The position numbers and the translations under genes were made by a program. A stretch of 64,000 bases of DNA from Pseudoduganella namucuonensis (GTDB lineage: Bacteria; Pseudomonadota; Gammaproteobacteria; Burkholderiales; Burkholderiaceae_D): contig NZ_FPBO01000029.1 in the NCBI RefSeq assembly GCF_900116645.1, positions 1 to 64,000 on the forward strand, given 5' to 3'. The notes below the pieces were generated by a model. That model was given only the letters and a program-made list of their open reading frames with translations. It ran no database searches and had not been told where the DNA came from. Below, in pieces: positions 44,347 through 51,991 of this stretch (positions are counted from its first letter, which is position 1; each line of letters opens with the position of its first letter).

Positions 44347-46002
44347 ATGAAGCGGAGACGATTACTGAAACACATGGGCGCGGCCATTCCGGCCCTGGCC
44401 CTGTCCAGGATGGCCCGCGCGGCCGAGGCGATGACGCGGCCGGTCGCCGGGCCGATCGCCAGCGGCCCGTTCACGCCGGACTGGAATTCGCTGTCCGCCT
44501 ACCAGACGCCGGACTGGTTCCGCGACGCCAAATTCGGCATCTGGGCGCACTGGGGCCCGCAGTGCGAACCGGAGTTCGGCGACTGGTACGGGCGCCTCAT
44601 GTACGAGGAGGGCAGCGACGCCTACCGCCACCACGTGCAAAAGTACGGCCACCCGTCCAAGTTCGGCTTCAAGGACGTGATCCACCAGTGGAAGGCGGAG
44701 CAATGGAATCCGGACGCCCTGATGGCGCTGTACAAGCGGGCCGGCGCCAAATACTTCATGGCGCTGGCCAACCACCACGACAACTTCGACCTGTACAACA
44801 GCCGCCACCAGCCGGACTGGAATGCCACCAGCATGGGGCCGCGCAAGGATTTGATCGCCGGCTGGAGCCGCGCCGCGCGCGCCAACGGCTTGCGCTTCGG
44901 CGTCAGCGTGCACGCCGCGCACGCCTGGACCTGGTTCGAGACGGCGCAGCGCGCCGACAAGAACGGTCCACACGCCGGCGTTCCCTACGATGGCAACCTG
45001 ACCAGGGCCGACGGCAAGGGCCAGTGGTGGGAGGGGCGCGACCCGCAGGCGCTGTATGCGCAACGACACCCGCTGAGCAAGGCCGACGGCGACGGCGGCG
45101 TGCACCACGAGCAGTGGCACTGGGGCGGCGGCGCCGCCATTCCCAACCAGGCGTATTGCGACAACTTCTATGCGCGCACGCGCGACCTGATCGATTCCTA
45201 CGACCCGGACATCGTGTATTACGACGACACCGTGCTGCCGCTGTGGCCGTTCAGCGACGTCGGCCTGCGCCTGGCGGCGCACATGTACAACCGCAGCATC
45301 GCCACCAAGGGCAAACTCGAGGCGGTCGTCAACGGCAAGATCCTCAACGCCCAGCAGCGCCGCGCCCTGGTGCTGGACGTCGAACGCGGGCAACTCAACC
45401 AGATCGAGCCGCTGCCGTGGCAGACCTGCACCTGCATCGGCAGCTGGCACTACGACCGGCGCGTGTATGACCACAACGCCTACAAGAGCGCGCGGACGGT
45501 GGTGCACATCCTGATCGACGTGGTCAGCAAGAACGGCAACCTGCTGCTGAGCGTGCCGGTGCGCGGCGACGGCACCATTGACGAGAAGGAGCAGGCGATC
45601 GTCGAGGAGATCGGCCACTGGATGGCGCGCAACAGCGAGGGGATTTACGACACCCGCCCTTGGGCCGTGTTCGGCGAGGGGCCGGTGATGAAGGAAGCGC
45701 CGGCGATGTCCGGCGCGGGCTTCAACGAGGGCAAGACCAAGCCGTTCAGCGCCGCCGACATCCGCTTCACCACCAAGGGGGAGGCCGTCTACGCCTTCGT
45801 CATGGGCTGGCCGGAAACGGGCAAGGTGGTGATCGAGTCCATGCGCAGCGGCGGCCCGCACCTGGCCAAACGCGTCGCGCGGGTGGAGTTGCTGGGCTCC
45901 GGCCGCAAGCTGGCGTTCCGCCAGACCGCGCAGGGATTGCAAGTGACGCTGCCGGCCGACAAGCCCGCGCTGGCCTACGCCAACGCGCTGAAGATCACCT
46001 GA
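44347..46002 (+). CDS. GH29 family alpha-L-fucosidase, copy 1 (exported)
   Basis: This 551-residue enzyme has a Tat-like signal (MKRRRLLKHMG, then AIPALALSRMARA). The GH29 barrel carries 'DAKFGIWAHWGPQCEPEFGD', 'FMALANHHDNFDLY' and the nucleophile region 'DPDIVYYDD' (D293). A C-terminal beta-domain follows. The family removes alpha-L-fucose with retention. GAAGGAATAAAAGGAC precedes the ATG, so the start is good. A paralogue of the same length lies at 48691, with long stretches of nearly identical DNA, especially after residue 290. It follows xylR by about 30 bases and is probably in its operon. Confidence 0.9.
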   Translation: MKRRRLLKHMGAAIPALALSRMARAAEAMTRPVAGPIASGPFTPDWNSLSAYQTPDWFRDAKFGIWAHWGPQCEPEFGDWYGRLMYEEGSDAYRHHVQKYGHPSKFGFKDVIHQWKAEQWNPDALMALYKRAGAKYFMALANHHDNFDLYNSRHQPDWNATSMGPRKDLIAGWSRAARANGLRFGVSVHAAHAWTWFETAQRADKNGPHAGVPYDGNLTRADGKGQWWEGRDPQALYAQRHPLSKADGDGGVHHEQWHWGGGAAIPNQAYCDNFYARTRDLIDSYDPDIVYYDDTVLPLWPFSDVGLRLAAHMYNRSIATKGKLEAVVNGKILNAQQRRALVLDVERGQLNQIEPLPWQTCTCIGSWHYDRRVYDHNAYKSARTVVHILIDVVSKNGNLLLSVPVRGDGTIDEKEQAIVEEIGHWMARNSEGIYDTRPWAVFGEGPVMKEAPAMSGAGFNEGKTKPFSAADIRFTTKGEAVYAFVMGWPETGKVVIESMRSGGPHLAKRVARVELLGSGRKLAFRQTAQGLQVTLPADKPALAYANALKIT

Positions 46003-46008
46003 ACCCCC

Positions 46009-46038
46009 GGGCGCCGCCGCGTTGGGGGGGCGGCGCCC
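46009..46038. terminator. Stem-loop after GH29 copy 1
   Basis: GGGCGCCGCC and GGCGGCGCCC form a perfect 10-base stem with a 10-base loop, seven bases after the GH29 stop. There is no T-run, so termination is likely but unproven; the next gene has its own promoter. Confidence 0.5.
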
Positions 46039-46079
46039 GCCCGGGGCCGCGCGGCTTCGGAAGAATCGTTCCCGGGGTT

Positions 46080-46122
46080 GGTGATTTTAGCAATTGAACC
46101 ACCCCGCCGAGGGTTGCAGAAT
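46080..46122 (+). promoter_or_regulatory. Shared-architecture promoter C (aldose-epimerase-like gene)
   Basis: GGTGATTTTAGCAATTG overlaps a -35 of TTGAAC (46094-46099). After a 17-base spacer comes CAGAAT (46117-46122). The predicted start near 46129 leaves a leader of about 33 bases to the ATG at 46162. Confidence 0.58.
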
Positions 46123-46161
46123 GGTACGGTGCTTCCCGACCATGGGAAGCCCCGCGTGGCG

Positions 46162-47085
46162 ATGGCCACTCCAGAGGAACAGAGACCCCCCGTTTTCCCC
46201 ATGATGACTAATCCAATTCCCGACACTGCGGCGGAGCCGGACGAACACCGCTTGTTTGTGCTCGAGAACGCCAGCGGCATGACGGTGGCGATCAGCGAAC
46301 GCGACGCGTCCCTGCGTTCGTGGCGCGCGCCCGACCGCTATGGCCGCATGGCCAACGTGCTGCTCGCCGACGCCGGCATCGATGCCCATGCCGGCGCGGC
46401 GGCCGCGCCGGTGCGCTGGCGGGGCCATCTGGCCGAGGGCGGCGTGTCGCTGCTGGCGGCGCGCGGCGACGCCGACATGCTGGTCAATTACCATCTCGAC
46501 GACGATGGCAGCCTGATCATCAACTACCAGGTCGTGGCCGCCTCGCCCGTTCCCCTGCAGGCGAACGCCTACCCTTGCTTCAACCTGAACGGCGGCATCG
46601 CCGGCGTCGACGACCACATGCTGCGGATCGAGGCCGACTACTACGTGGAGGTGGACGCCGACGGCGCGCCGGTCGGCGTGGCGGCGGTCGGACGCACGCC
46701 GTTCGACTTCCGCCAGCCGGCCCCCATCGGTCCGCGGCTGCGCTGGCTGGACAGCCAGATCCGCCTGGCGGGCGGCTTCGATCACTGCTTCTTCGTCCGC
46801 AGCCACTACACCGGCGGGCAATGCGCGCTGCGCGAAGTGGCCTGTGTGTTCGATCCGGGCTCCGGACGGCGCCTGCAGCTGTACTCCACCGAGGCCGCGC
46901 TGCAATTCTTCAGCGGCGATCGCGACGCGGGCGCGCCGGCCAGGCCGCACCGGCACCGGGATGGATTCGGGCTCGAACCGAACGCCCGCCCCAGCCTGCA
47001 AAGCGTGGCATGGCCGCGGGTCATGCTGAATCCGGGGGAGGTGTATCGCCAAACCACCGTCTACCGGATCTCGCTGCAGGATTAG
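46162..47085 (+). CDS. Aldose 1-epimerase (GalM) family protein with altered active site
   Basis: This is a 307-residue beta-sandwich protein of the GalM superfamily. The C-terminal part is canonical ('GFDHCFFV', 'LQLYSTEAALQFFSG', and 'GFGLEPNARPSLQSVAWP' with the catalytic Glu). The usual 'NHTYFNL' motif reads 'AYPCFNLNGG', so the catalytic His is replaced by Tyr137 in my alignment, and the N-terminal 'GRVANRI...LHGG' segment is shortened. It may be a divergent mutarotase for another sugar or a binding protein. Start choice is uncertain: 46162 fits the promoter best, and 46201 is an alternative. No signal peptide is seen, so it is cytoplasmic. Confidence 0.75.
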   Translation: MATPEEQRPPVFPMMTNPIPDTAAEPDEHRLFVLENASGMTVAISERDASLRSWRAPDRYGRMANVLLADAGIDAHAGAAAAPVRWRGHLAEGGVSLLAARGDADMLVNYHLDDDGSLIINYQVVAASPVPLQANAYPCFNLNGGIAGVDDHMLRIEADYYVEVDADGAPVGVAAVGRTPFDFRQPAPIGPRLRWLDSQIRLAGGFDHCFFVRSHYTGGQCALREVACVFDPGSGRRLQLYSTEAALQFFSGDRDAGAPARPHRHRDGFGLEPNARPSLQSVAWPRVMLNPGEVYRQTTVYRISLQD

Positions 47086-47137
47086 CCGGCGCGGCTGGCT
47101 CGCCACCGGGCGCCTGACTGATTTTGTTCCGTCTCCT

Positions 47138-47180
47138 GGCGGTTTTTATAATTGCCGCCGGACCACCTGGCTTGCACAAT
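47138..47180 (+). promoter_or_regulatory. Shared-architecture promoter D (halogenase/GH29 operon)
   Basis: GGCGGTTTTTATAATTG overlaps a -35 of TTGCCG (47152-47157). A 17-base spacer leads to CACAAT (47175-47180). Predicted initiation near 47187 gives a very short leader, with AAGGAGA at 47192. A chance TATAAT inside the element is less likely to be the -10, because the four sister promoters lack it. Confidence 0.6.
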
Positions 47181-47203
47181 GCAATGCCATGAAGGAGATC
47201 GCC

Positions 47204-48694
47204 ATGAACACGGCATATAAACGCATCGTCGTCGTCGGAGGCGGCACCGCCGGCTGGATGACGGCCGCGGCGCTGGCCACCGCGCTGCCCGGCGGCTCGG
47301 TCGAGCTGGTCGAATCGGAGGAGATCGGCATTGTCGGCGTGGGCGAGGCGAGCTTTCCGTCCATCCGCGCCTTCCACAAGCTCCTCGGCGTTGACGAGGC
47401 CGAGTTCCTGCGCGCCACCAACGGCACCTACAAGCTGGGCATCGAGTTCCGCGACTGGCGCGCCCAGGGCGAACGCTATTTCCACACCTTCGGCGACTTC
47501 GGCGACCTGACCGGCCCCCACGCCCTGTGGGGCCAGCACCGCCGGGTCAACGACGCCGGCCTGGGCGCCCTGCACGAGCAATGCCTGCCCAGCGTGATGG
47601 CCGGCCAGGGGCGCTTCCAGGCGCCGTCGGAGCACGGCAAGCTGTTCGACTACGCCTACCACTTCGACGCCACGCTGTACGCCCCGTTCCTGCGCAAGCT
47701 GGCCCTGCGACGGGGCGCGCGGCGCACCGAGGGGCGCATCGTGGACGTCACGCGCCGCGCCGACGGCGGCGTGGACCAGCTCAAGCTGGCCGACGGCCGC
47801 GTGGTGGAGGGCGACCTGTACATCGACTGCTCCGGCTTCGCGTCCCTGCTGCTGGGGCGTGCGCTGGGCGAGCCCTTTGTCGATTTCAGCCACTGGCTGC
47901 CGGCGGACCGGGCGTGGGCCTGCCCCGCCGAGCGCGTGGGAACCGAGCTGGCGCCGTACACGCGCGCCACCGCGCTGGAGGCGGGCTGGGCGTGGCGTAT
48001 TCCGCTGCGCAACCGCACCGGCCATGGCCACGTTTTCGCCAGCCGCTACATCGACGAGGACTGCGCGCGCGAACAATTGCTGCGACAGCTGGACGGCCCT
48101 GCGCTGGGCGAGCCGCGCCTGCTGCGCTTCGCCACCGGGCACCGGCGGCGCGTCTGGGTGCGCAACGTGGTCTCGCTGGGTCTGTCGTCGGGCTTCCTGG
48201 AGCCGCTGGAGTCGACCAGCATCTTCCTGGTCCAGAGCGGCCTGGGCCGCATGATCGACCTGTTGCTGCCCGGCGTGGCGCCCGGCGAGTCCCAGGTGGC
48301 GGCCTACAACGCCGGCATGGTGCGCCAGTTCGCGCGCGTGCGCGACTTCATCATCCTGCACTACTGTCTCACGGCGCGCCGCGACGGCAAGCTGTGGCGC
48401 GCGATGATGACGATGGAGCTGCCCGAAACGCTGGCCTTCAAGATCCACGCCTGGCGCCAGTCCGGCACGCTGTACCAGTACGACGAGGAGGGCTTCGACG
48501 CCACAAGCTGGCTGGCGATCCACGCGGGCATGGGGCACTGGCCCGAGCGCGCCGATCCCTCGCTGCGCGACCTGGCCCCCGACGCGGCGCTGCGGGCGCT
48601 GCAACGCCGCCGCGACAGCCTGGCCGCCGTCGTGGCGGCGATGCCCACCCATGACGCCTACCTGCGTGATATGACACAGCAAGGAACACGATGA
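47204..48694 (+). CDS. Flavin-dependent tryptophan-halogenase-family protein, copy 1
   Basis: This 496-residue protein has the full catalytic set of flavin halogenases: the FAD motif 'VVGGGTAGWMTAAAL', the essential Lys (K77 in 'NGTYKLGIEF'), the 'WAWRIP' WxWxIP motif and the catalytic Glu (E336 in 'LEPLESTSI'). K77 and E336 correspond to PrnA K79 and E346. It should therefore be a working FADH2-dependent halogenase or close relative. No secondary-metabolite genes are near; it is embedded among fucosidases. AAGGAGA precedes the ATG at 47204. Its stop overlaps the GH29 copy 2 start (ATGA), so they are translationally coupled. No flavin reductase is encoded nearby. Substrate unknown. Confidence 0.87.
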   Translation: MNTAYKRIVVVGGGTAGWMTAAALATALPGGSVELVESEEIGIVGVGEASFPSIRAFHKLLGVDEAEFLRATNGTYKLGIEFRDWRAQGERYFHTFGDFGDLTGPHALWGQHRRVNDAGLGALHEQCLPSVMAGQGRFQAPSEHGKLFDYAYHFDATLYAPFLRKLALRRGARRTEGRIVDVTRRADGGVDQLKLADGRVVEGDLYIDCSGFASLLLGRALGEPFVDFSHWLPADRAWACPAERVGTELAPYTRATALEAGWAWRIPLRNRTGHGHVFASRYIDEDCAREQLLRQLDGPALGEPRLLRFATGHRRRVWVRNVVSLGLSSGFLEPLESTSIFLVQSGLGRMIDLLLPGVAPGESQVAAYNAGMVRQFARVRDFIILHYCLTARRDGKLWRAMMTMELPETLAFKIHAWRQSGTLYQYDEEGFDATSWLAIHAGMGHWPERADPSLRDLAPDAALRALQRRRDSLAAVVAAMPTHDAYLRDMTQQGTR

Positions 48695-50346
48695 AACGAC
48701 GACAATTGTTGAAACAAATGGGCGCGGCCATTCCGGCCGTGGCGTTGTCCGGCGTCGCGCGCGCCGCCGACGCGATCGCGCAAGCGGGCCCGGGCCCGAT
48801 CGCGGCCGGCCCGTTTTCGCCGGAATGGAGTTCGCTGGAGCAGTACCGGACGCCGGACTGGTTCCGCGACGCCAAATTCGGCATCTGGGCGCACTGGGGC
48901 CCGCAATGCGAGCCCGAGTCCGGCGACTGGTACGGGCGCGCCATGTACGAGGAGGGCGGCGACGCCTATCGCAACCATCTGCGCAAGTACGGCCACCCGT
49001 CCAGGTTCGGCTTCAAGGACGTGATCCACCAGTGGAAGGCGGAGCGCTGGGATCCGGACGCGCTGGTGGCTTTTTACAAGAAGGCCGGGGCCCGGTACTT
49101 CGTGGCGCTGGCCAACCACCACGACAATTTCGACCTGTACGCCAGCCGCCACCAGCCGGAGTGGAACTCCACCAGGGTGGGCCCGCGCAAGGACTTGATC
49201 GCCGGCTGGAGCCGCGCCGCGCGCGCCAACGGCCTGCGCTTCGGCGTGAGCGTGCACGCGGCGCACGCCTGGACCTGGTACGAGACGGCGCAGGGCGCGG
49301 ACAAGAACGGCCCGCTGGCCGGCGTGCCCTACGATGGCAACCTGACCAGGGCCGACGGCAAGGGCCTGTGGTGGGACGGGCTCGATCCGCAGGGCCTGTA
49401 CGCGCAACGGCACCCCTTGAGCAAGGCCGACGGCGACGGCGGCGTGAACCACGAGCAGTGGCACTGGGGCGGCGGCGCCGCCATTCCCGACCAGGCCTAT
49501 TGCGACAAGTTCTACAAGCGCACGCGCGAGCTGATCGACACCCACGACCCGGACCTGGTGTATTACGACGACACCGTGCTGCCCCTGTGGCCGTTCAGCG
49601 ACGTGGGCCTGCGCCTGGCGGCGCACATGTACAACCGCAGCATCGCCACCAAGGGCAAGCTGGGGGCGGTCGTCAACGGCAAGATCCTCAACGCCCAGCA
49701 GCGCCGCGCCCTGGTGCTGGACGTCGAACGCGGGCAACTCAACCAGATCGAGCCGCTGCCGTGGCAGACCTGCACCTGCATCGGCAGCTGGCACTACGAC
49801 CGGCGCGTGTATGACAACAACGCCTACAAGAGCGCGCGGACGGTGGTGCACATCCTGATCGACGTGGTCAGCAAGAACGGCAACCTGCTGCTGAGCGTGC
49901 CGGTGCGCGGCGACGGCACCATCGACGAGAAGGAACACGCGATCGTCGAGGAGGTCGGCCACTGGATGGCGCGCAACAGCGAGGGTATTTACGACACCCG
50001 CCCGTGGGCCGTGTTCGGCGAGGGACCGGCGATGCGGGAAGCGCCGGCGATGTCCGGCGCGGGCTTCAACGAGGGCAAGACCAAGCCGTTCACCGCCGCC
50101 GACATCCGCTTCACCGCCAAGGGGAAGGCCGTCTACGCCTTCCTCATGGGCTGGCCGGAAAACGGCGAGGTGGTGATCGAGTCCATGCGCAGCGGCGGCC
50201 CGCACCTGGCCAAACGCGTCGCGCGGGTCGAGCTGCTGGGTTCCGGCCGCAAGCTGGCGTTCCGCCAGACGGCGCAGGGCTTGCGGGTGACGCTGCCGGC
50301 CGACAAGCCCGCGCTGGCCTACGCCAACGCGCTAAAGATCATTTAA
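48691..50346 (+). CDS. GH29 family alpha-L-fucosidase, copy 2 (exported)
   Basis: This 551-residue protein aligns with copy 1 at 44347 without apparent gaps: a Tat-like start (MKRRQLLKQMG), the same 'DAKFGIWAHWGPQCEPESGD' and 'VALANHHDNFDLY' motifs, and nucleophile D293 in 'LVYYDD'. Differences concentrate in the N-terminal half, while residues from about 290 to 440 are nearly invariant between copies. That pattern suggests duplication followed by gene conversion. It starts inside the halogenase stop (ATGA) and ends 13 bases before the second halogenase, so it sits in a three-gene operon. The two fucosidases may differ in linkage preference. Confidence 0.9.
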   Translation: MKRRQLLKQMGAAIPAVALSGVARAADAIAQAGPGPIAAGPFSPEWSSLEQYRTPDWFRDAKFGIWAHWGPQCEPESGDWYGRAMYEEGGDAYRNHLRKYGHPSRFGFKDVIHQWKAERWDPDALVAFYKKAGARYFVALANHHDNFDLYASRHQPEWNSTRVGPRKDLIAGWSRAARANGLRFGVSVHAAHAWTWYETAQGADKNGPLAGVPYDGNLTRADGKGLWWDGLDPQGLYAQRHPLSKADGDGGVNHEQWHWGGGAAIPDQAYCDKFYKRTRELIDTHDPDLVYYDDTVLPLWPFSDVGLRLAAHMYNRSIATKGKLGAVVNGKILNAQQRRALVLDVERGQLNQIEPLPWQTCTCIGSWHYDRRVYDNNAYKSARTVVHILIDVVSKNGNLLLSVPVRGDGTIDEKEHAIVEEVGHWMARNSEGIYDTRPWAVFGEGPAMREAPAMSGAGFNEGKTKPFTAADIRFTAKGKAVYAFLMGWPENGEVVIESMRSGGPHLAKRVARVELLGSGRKLAFRQTAQGLRVTLPADKPALAYANALKII

Positions 50347-50359
50347 GCGGGGGAACGAC

Positions 50360-51886
50360 ATGACCGATTCGGCCATCCGGAAAATCGTCATCGTCGGCGG
50401 CGGCACCGCCGGCTGGATGACGGCGGCGCCGCTGGCGCTCAAGCTGGGCAAGTCCCGCGAAATCGTGCTGGTCGAGTCGCCGGAGATCGGCACCGTCGGC
50501 GTGGGCGAGGCGACGCTGCCCACCATCCGCTACTTCAACCTCGCGCTCGGCCTGGACGGCGCCGATTTCGTCAGGAAAACGCAGGCCACCTTCAAGCTCG
50601 GCATCGAATTCAAGGACTGGGGCCACGTCGGCAACCGCTTCTTCCACGGCTTCGGGGATTTCGGCCCGCCCATCGAGCACCGTTCGCCGTACCAGTATTG
50701 GCTGCGGCTGTCGCGCGAGTTCAAGGACATGCCCTCGTACGAGGAGTGGTCGATGGCGACGGCGATGGCGCGCAAGCACCGCTTCGCGCCGCCCCACGGC
50801 GACCAGCCGGCGGCGTCCAACGCCTATTCCTACGCCTTCCATTTCGACGCCGGACTGTACGCCGCCTATCTGCGCGACTACGCGATGCGGCGCGGCGTGG
50901 CGCGCATCGAAGGCATGATCACCGGGGTCGAGCAGCATCCCGATTCCGGCTTCATCACGGCCGTCAAACTGCGCGACGGGCGCAGGGTGGAGGGCGACCT
51001 GTTCATCGATTGCTCCGGCTTCCGCGGCCTGCTGATCGAAGGGGTCTACCAGGCCGGCTACGACGACTGGAGCGCCATGCTGCCGTGTAACAGCGCGCTG
51101 GCCGTGCCCTGCGAAAAAGCCGGCGAGCCGGCGCCCTACACCTTGTCGACCGCCAGGAGCGCCGGCTGGACCTGGCGCATTCCGCTGCAACACCGCACCG
51201 GCAACGGCCATGTCTACTGCGACGGCTTCACCACGGACGAGGCGGCGTCGCGCGTGCTGCTCGCCGGCCTCGACGGCCGCGCGCTCGACGAGCCGCGCAA
51301 GCTGCGCTTCACCACTGGCCGCCGCCGCAAGTCCTGGATCAAGAACTGCGTCGCCATCGGCTTGTCGAGCGGTTTTCTGGAGCCGCTGGAGTCGACCAGC
51401 ATCAACATCATTGAGAACGCGGTGGGCTGGCTGCTGGACTATTTTCCCGACCGCTATTGCCGCCCCGAGTTGGCCGACGAGTTCAACCGGCTGGTGGCGC
51501 AGCGCTTCGAGTTCGTGCGCGACTTCATCATCCTGCACTACAAGGTCACCAGGCGGGACGATTCCGAGTTCTGGCGCTACTGCGCCGACATGCCGATTCC
51601 AGACACGCTGCGGCACCAGATCGAACTGTTCCGTGAAACGGGCCGCGTCGTCATCCACGATCCGGAGGGCTTCTCGGTGGCCTCGCACGTCTCTATCCTG
51701 GCCGGGCTGGGCGTGGTGCCCAAGGCCGACGATCCGCTCATCGACCTGATGGACCAGCGCAAATTGCACGCGCACTTCCACAAGGTGCGCGAGTCCATCG
51801 CGCGGACCGTCGACGCGATGCCGGGGCACGGCCAGTACCTCGCGCACCTGACGGGCGCGCCGCCCGCCGAGGGCTTGGCGGCCTGA
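50360..51886 (+). CDS. Flavin-dependent tryptophan-halogenase-family protein, copy 2
   Basis: This is a 508-residue paralogue of the protein at 47204 but clearly diverged from it. All catalytic marks are kept: 'IVGGGTAGWMTAAPL', K79 in 'QATFKLGIEF', 'WTWRIP' and E344 in 'LEPLESTSI'. An insertion around residues 100-150 ('HRSPYQYWLRLS') distinguishes it and probably reshapes the substrate pocket. It follows GH29 copy 2 by 13 bases with a GGGGAAC site. Two different halogenase-like enzymes alternating with two near-identical fucosidases point to a shared pathway in which they act on related or successive substrates. Confidence 0.87.
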   Translation: MTDSAIRKIVIVGGGTAGWMTAAPLALKLGKSREIVLVESPEIGTVGVGEATLPTIRYFNLALGLDGADFVRKTQATFKLGIEFKDWGHVGNRFFHGFGDFGPPIEHRSPYQYWLRLSREFKDMPSYEEWSMATAMARKHRFAPPHGDQPAASNAYSYAFHFDAGLYAAYLRDYAMRRGVARIEGMITGVEQHPDSGFITAVKLRDGRRVEGDLFIDCSGFRGLLIEGVYQAGYDDWSAMLPCNSALAVPCEKAGEPAPYTLSTARSAGWTWRIPLQHRTGNGHVYCDGFTTDEAASRVLLAGLDGRALDEPRKLRFTTGRRRKSWIKNCVAIGLSSGFLEPLESTSINIIENAVGWLLDYFPDRYCRPELADEFNRLVAQRFEFVRDFIILHYKVTRRDDSEFWRYCADMPIPDTLRHQIELFRETGRVVIHDPEGFSVASHVSILAGLGVVPKADDPLIDLMDQRKLHAHFHKVRESIARTVDAMPGHGQYLAHLTGAPPAEGLAA

Positions 51887-51991
51887 CACCCGGAAGCGCA
51901 GCGGCCTTGGCGCGCCGTTTCGGCGCGTGCCGCTTGCGTTGGCGCGCCCGCCCCCGGATAATTGGTTGATTCAATCGCTGGAGGTGGGCCG

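Noticed and set aside
47147-47152. A perfect TATAAT upstream of halogenase copy 1
   Set aside because: It lies inside the repeated 17-base element, and the four sister promoters have other bases at that place, so the conserved TTG/CACAAT pair is the better promoter call.
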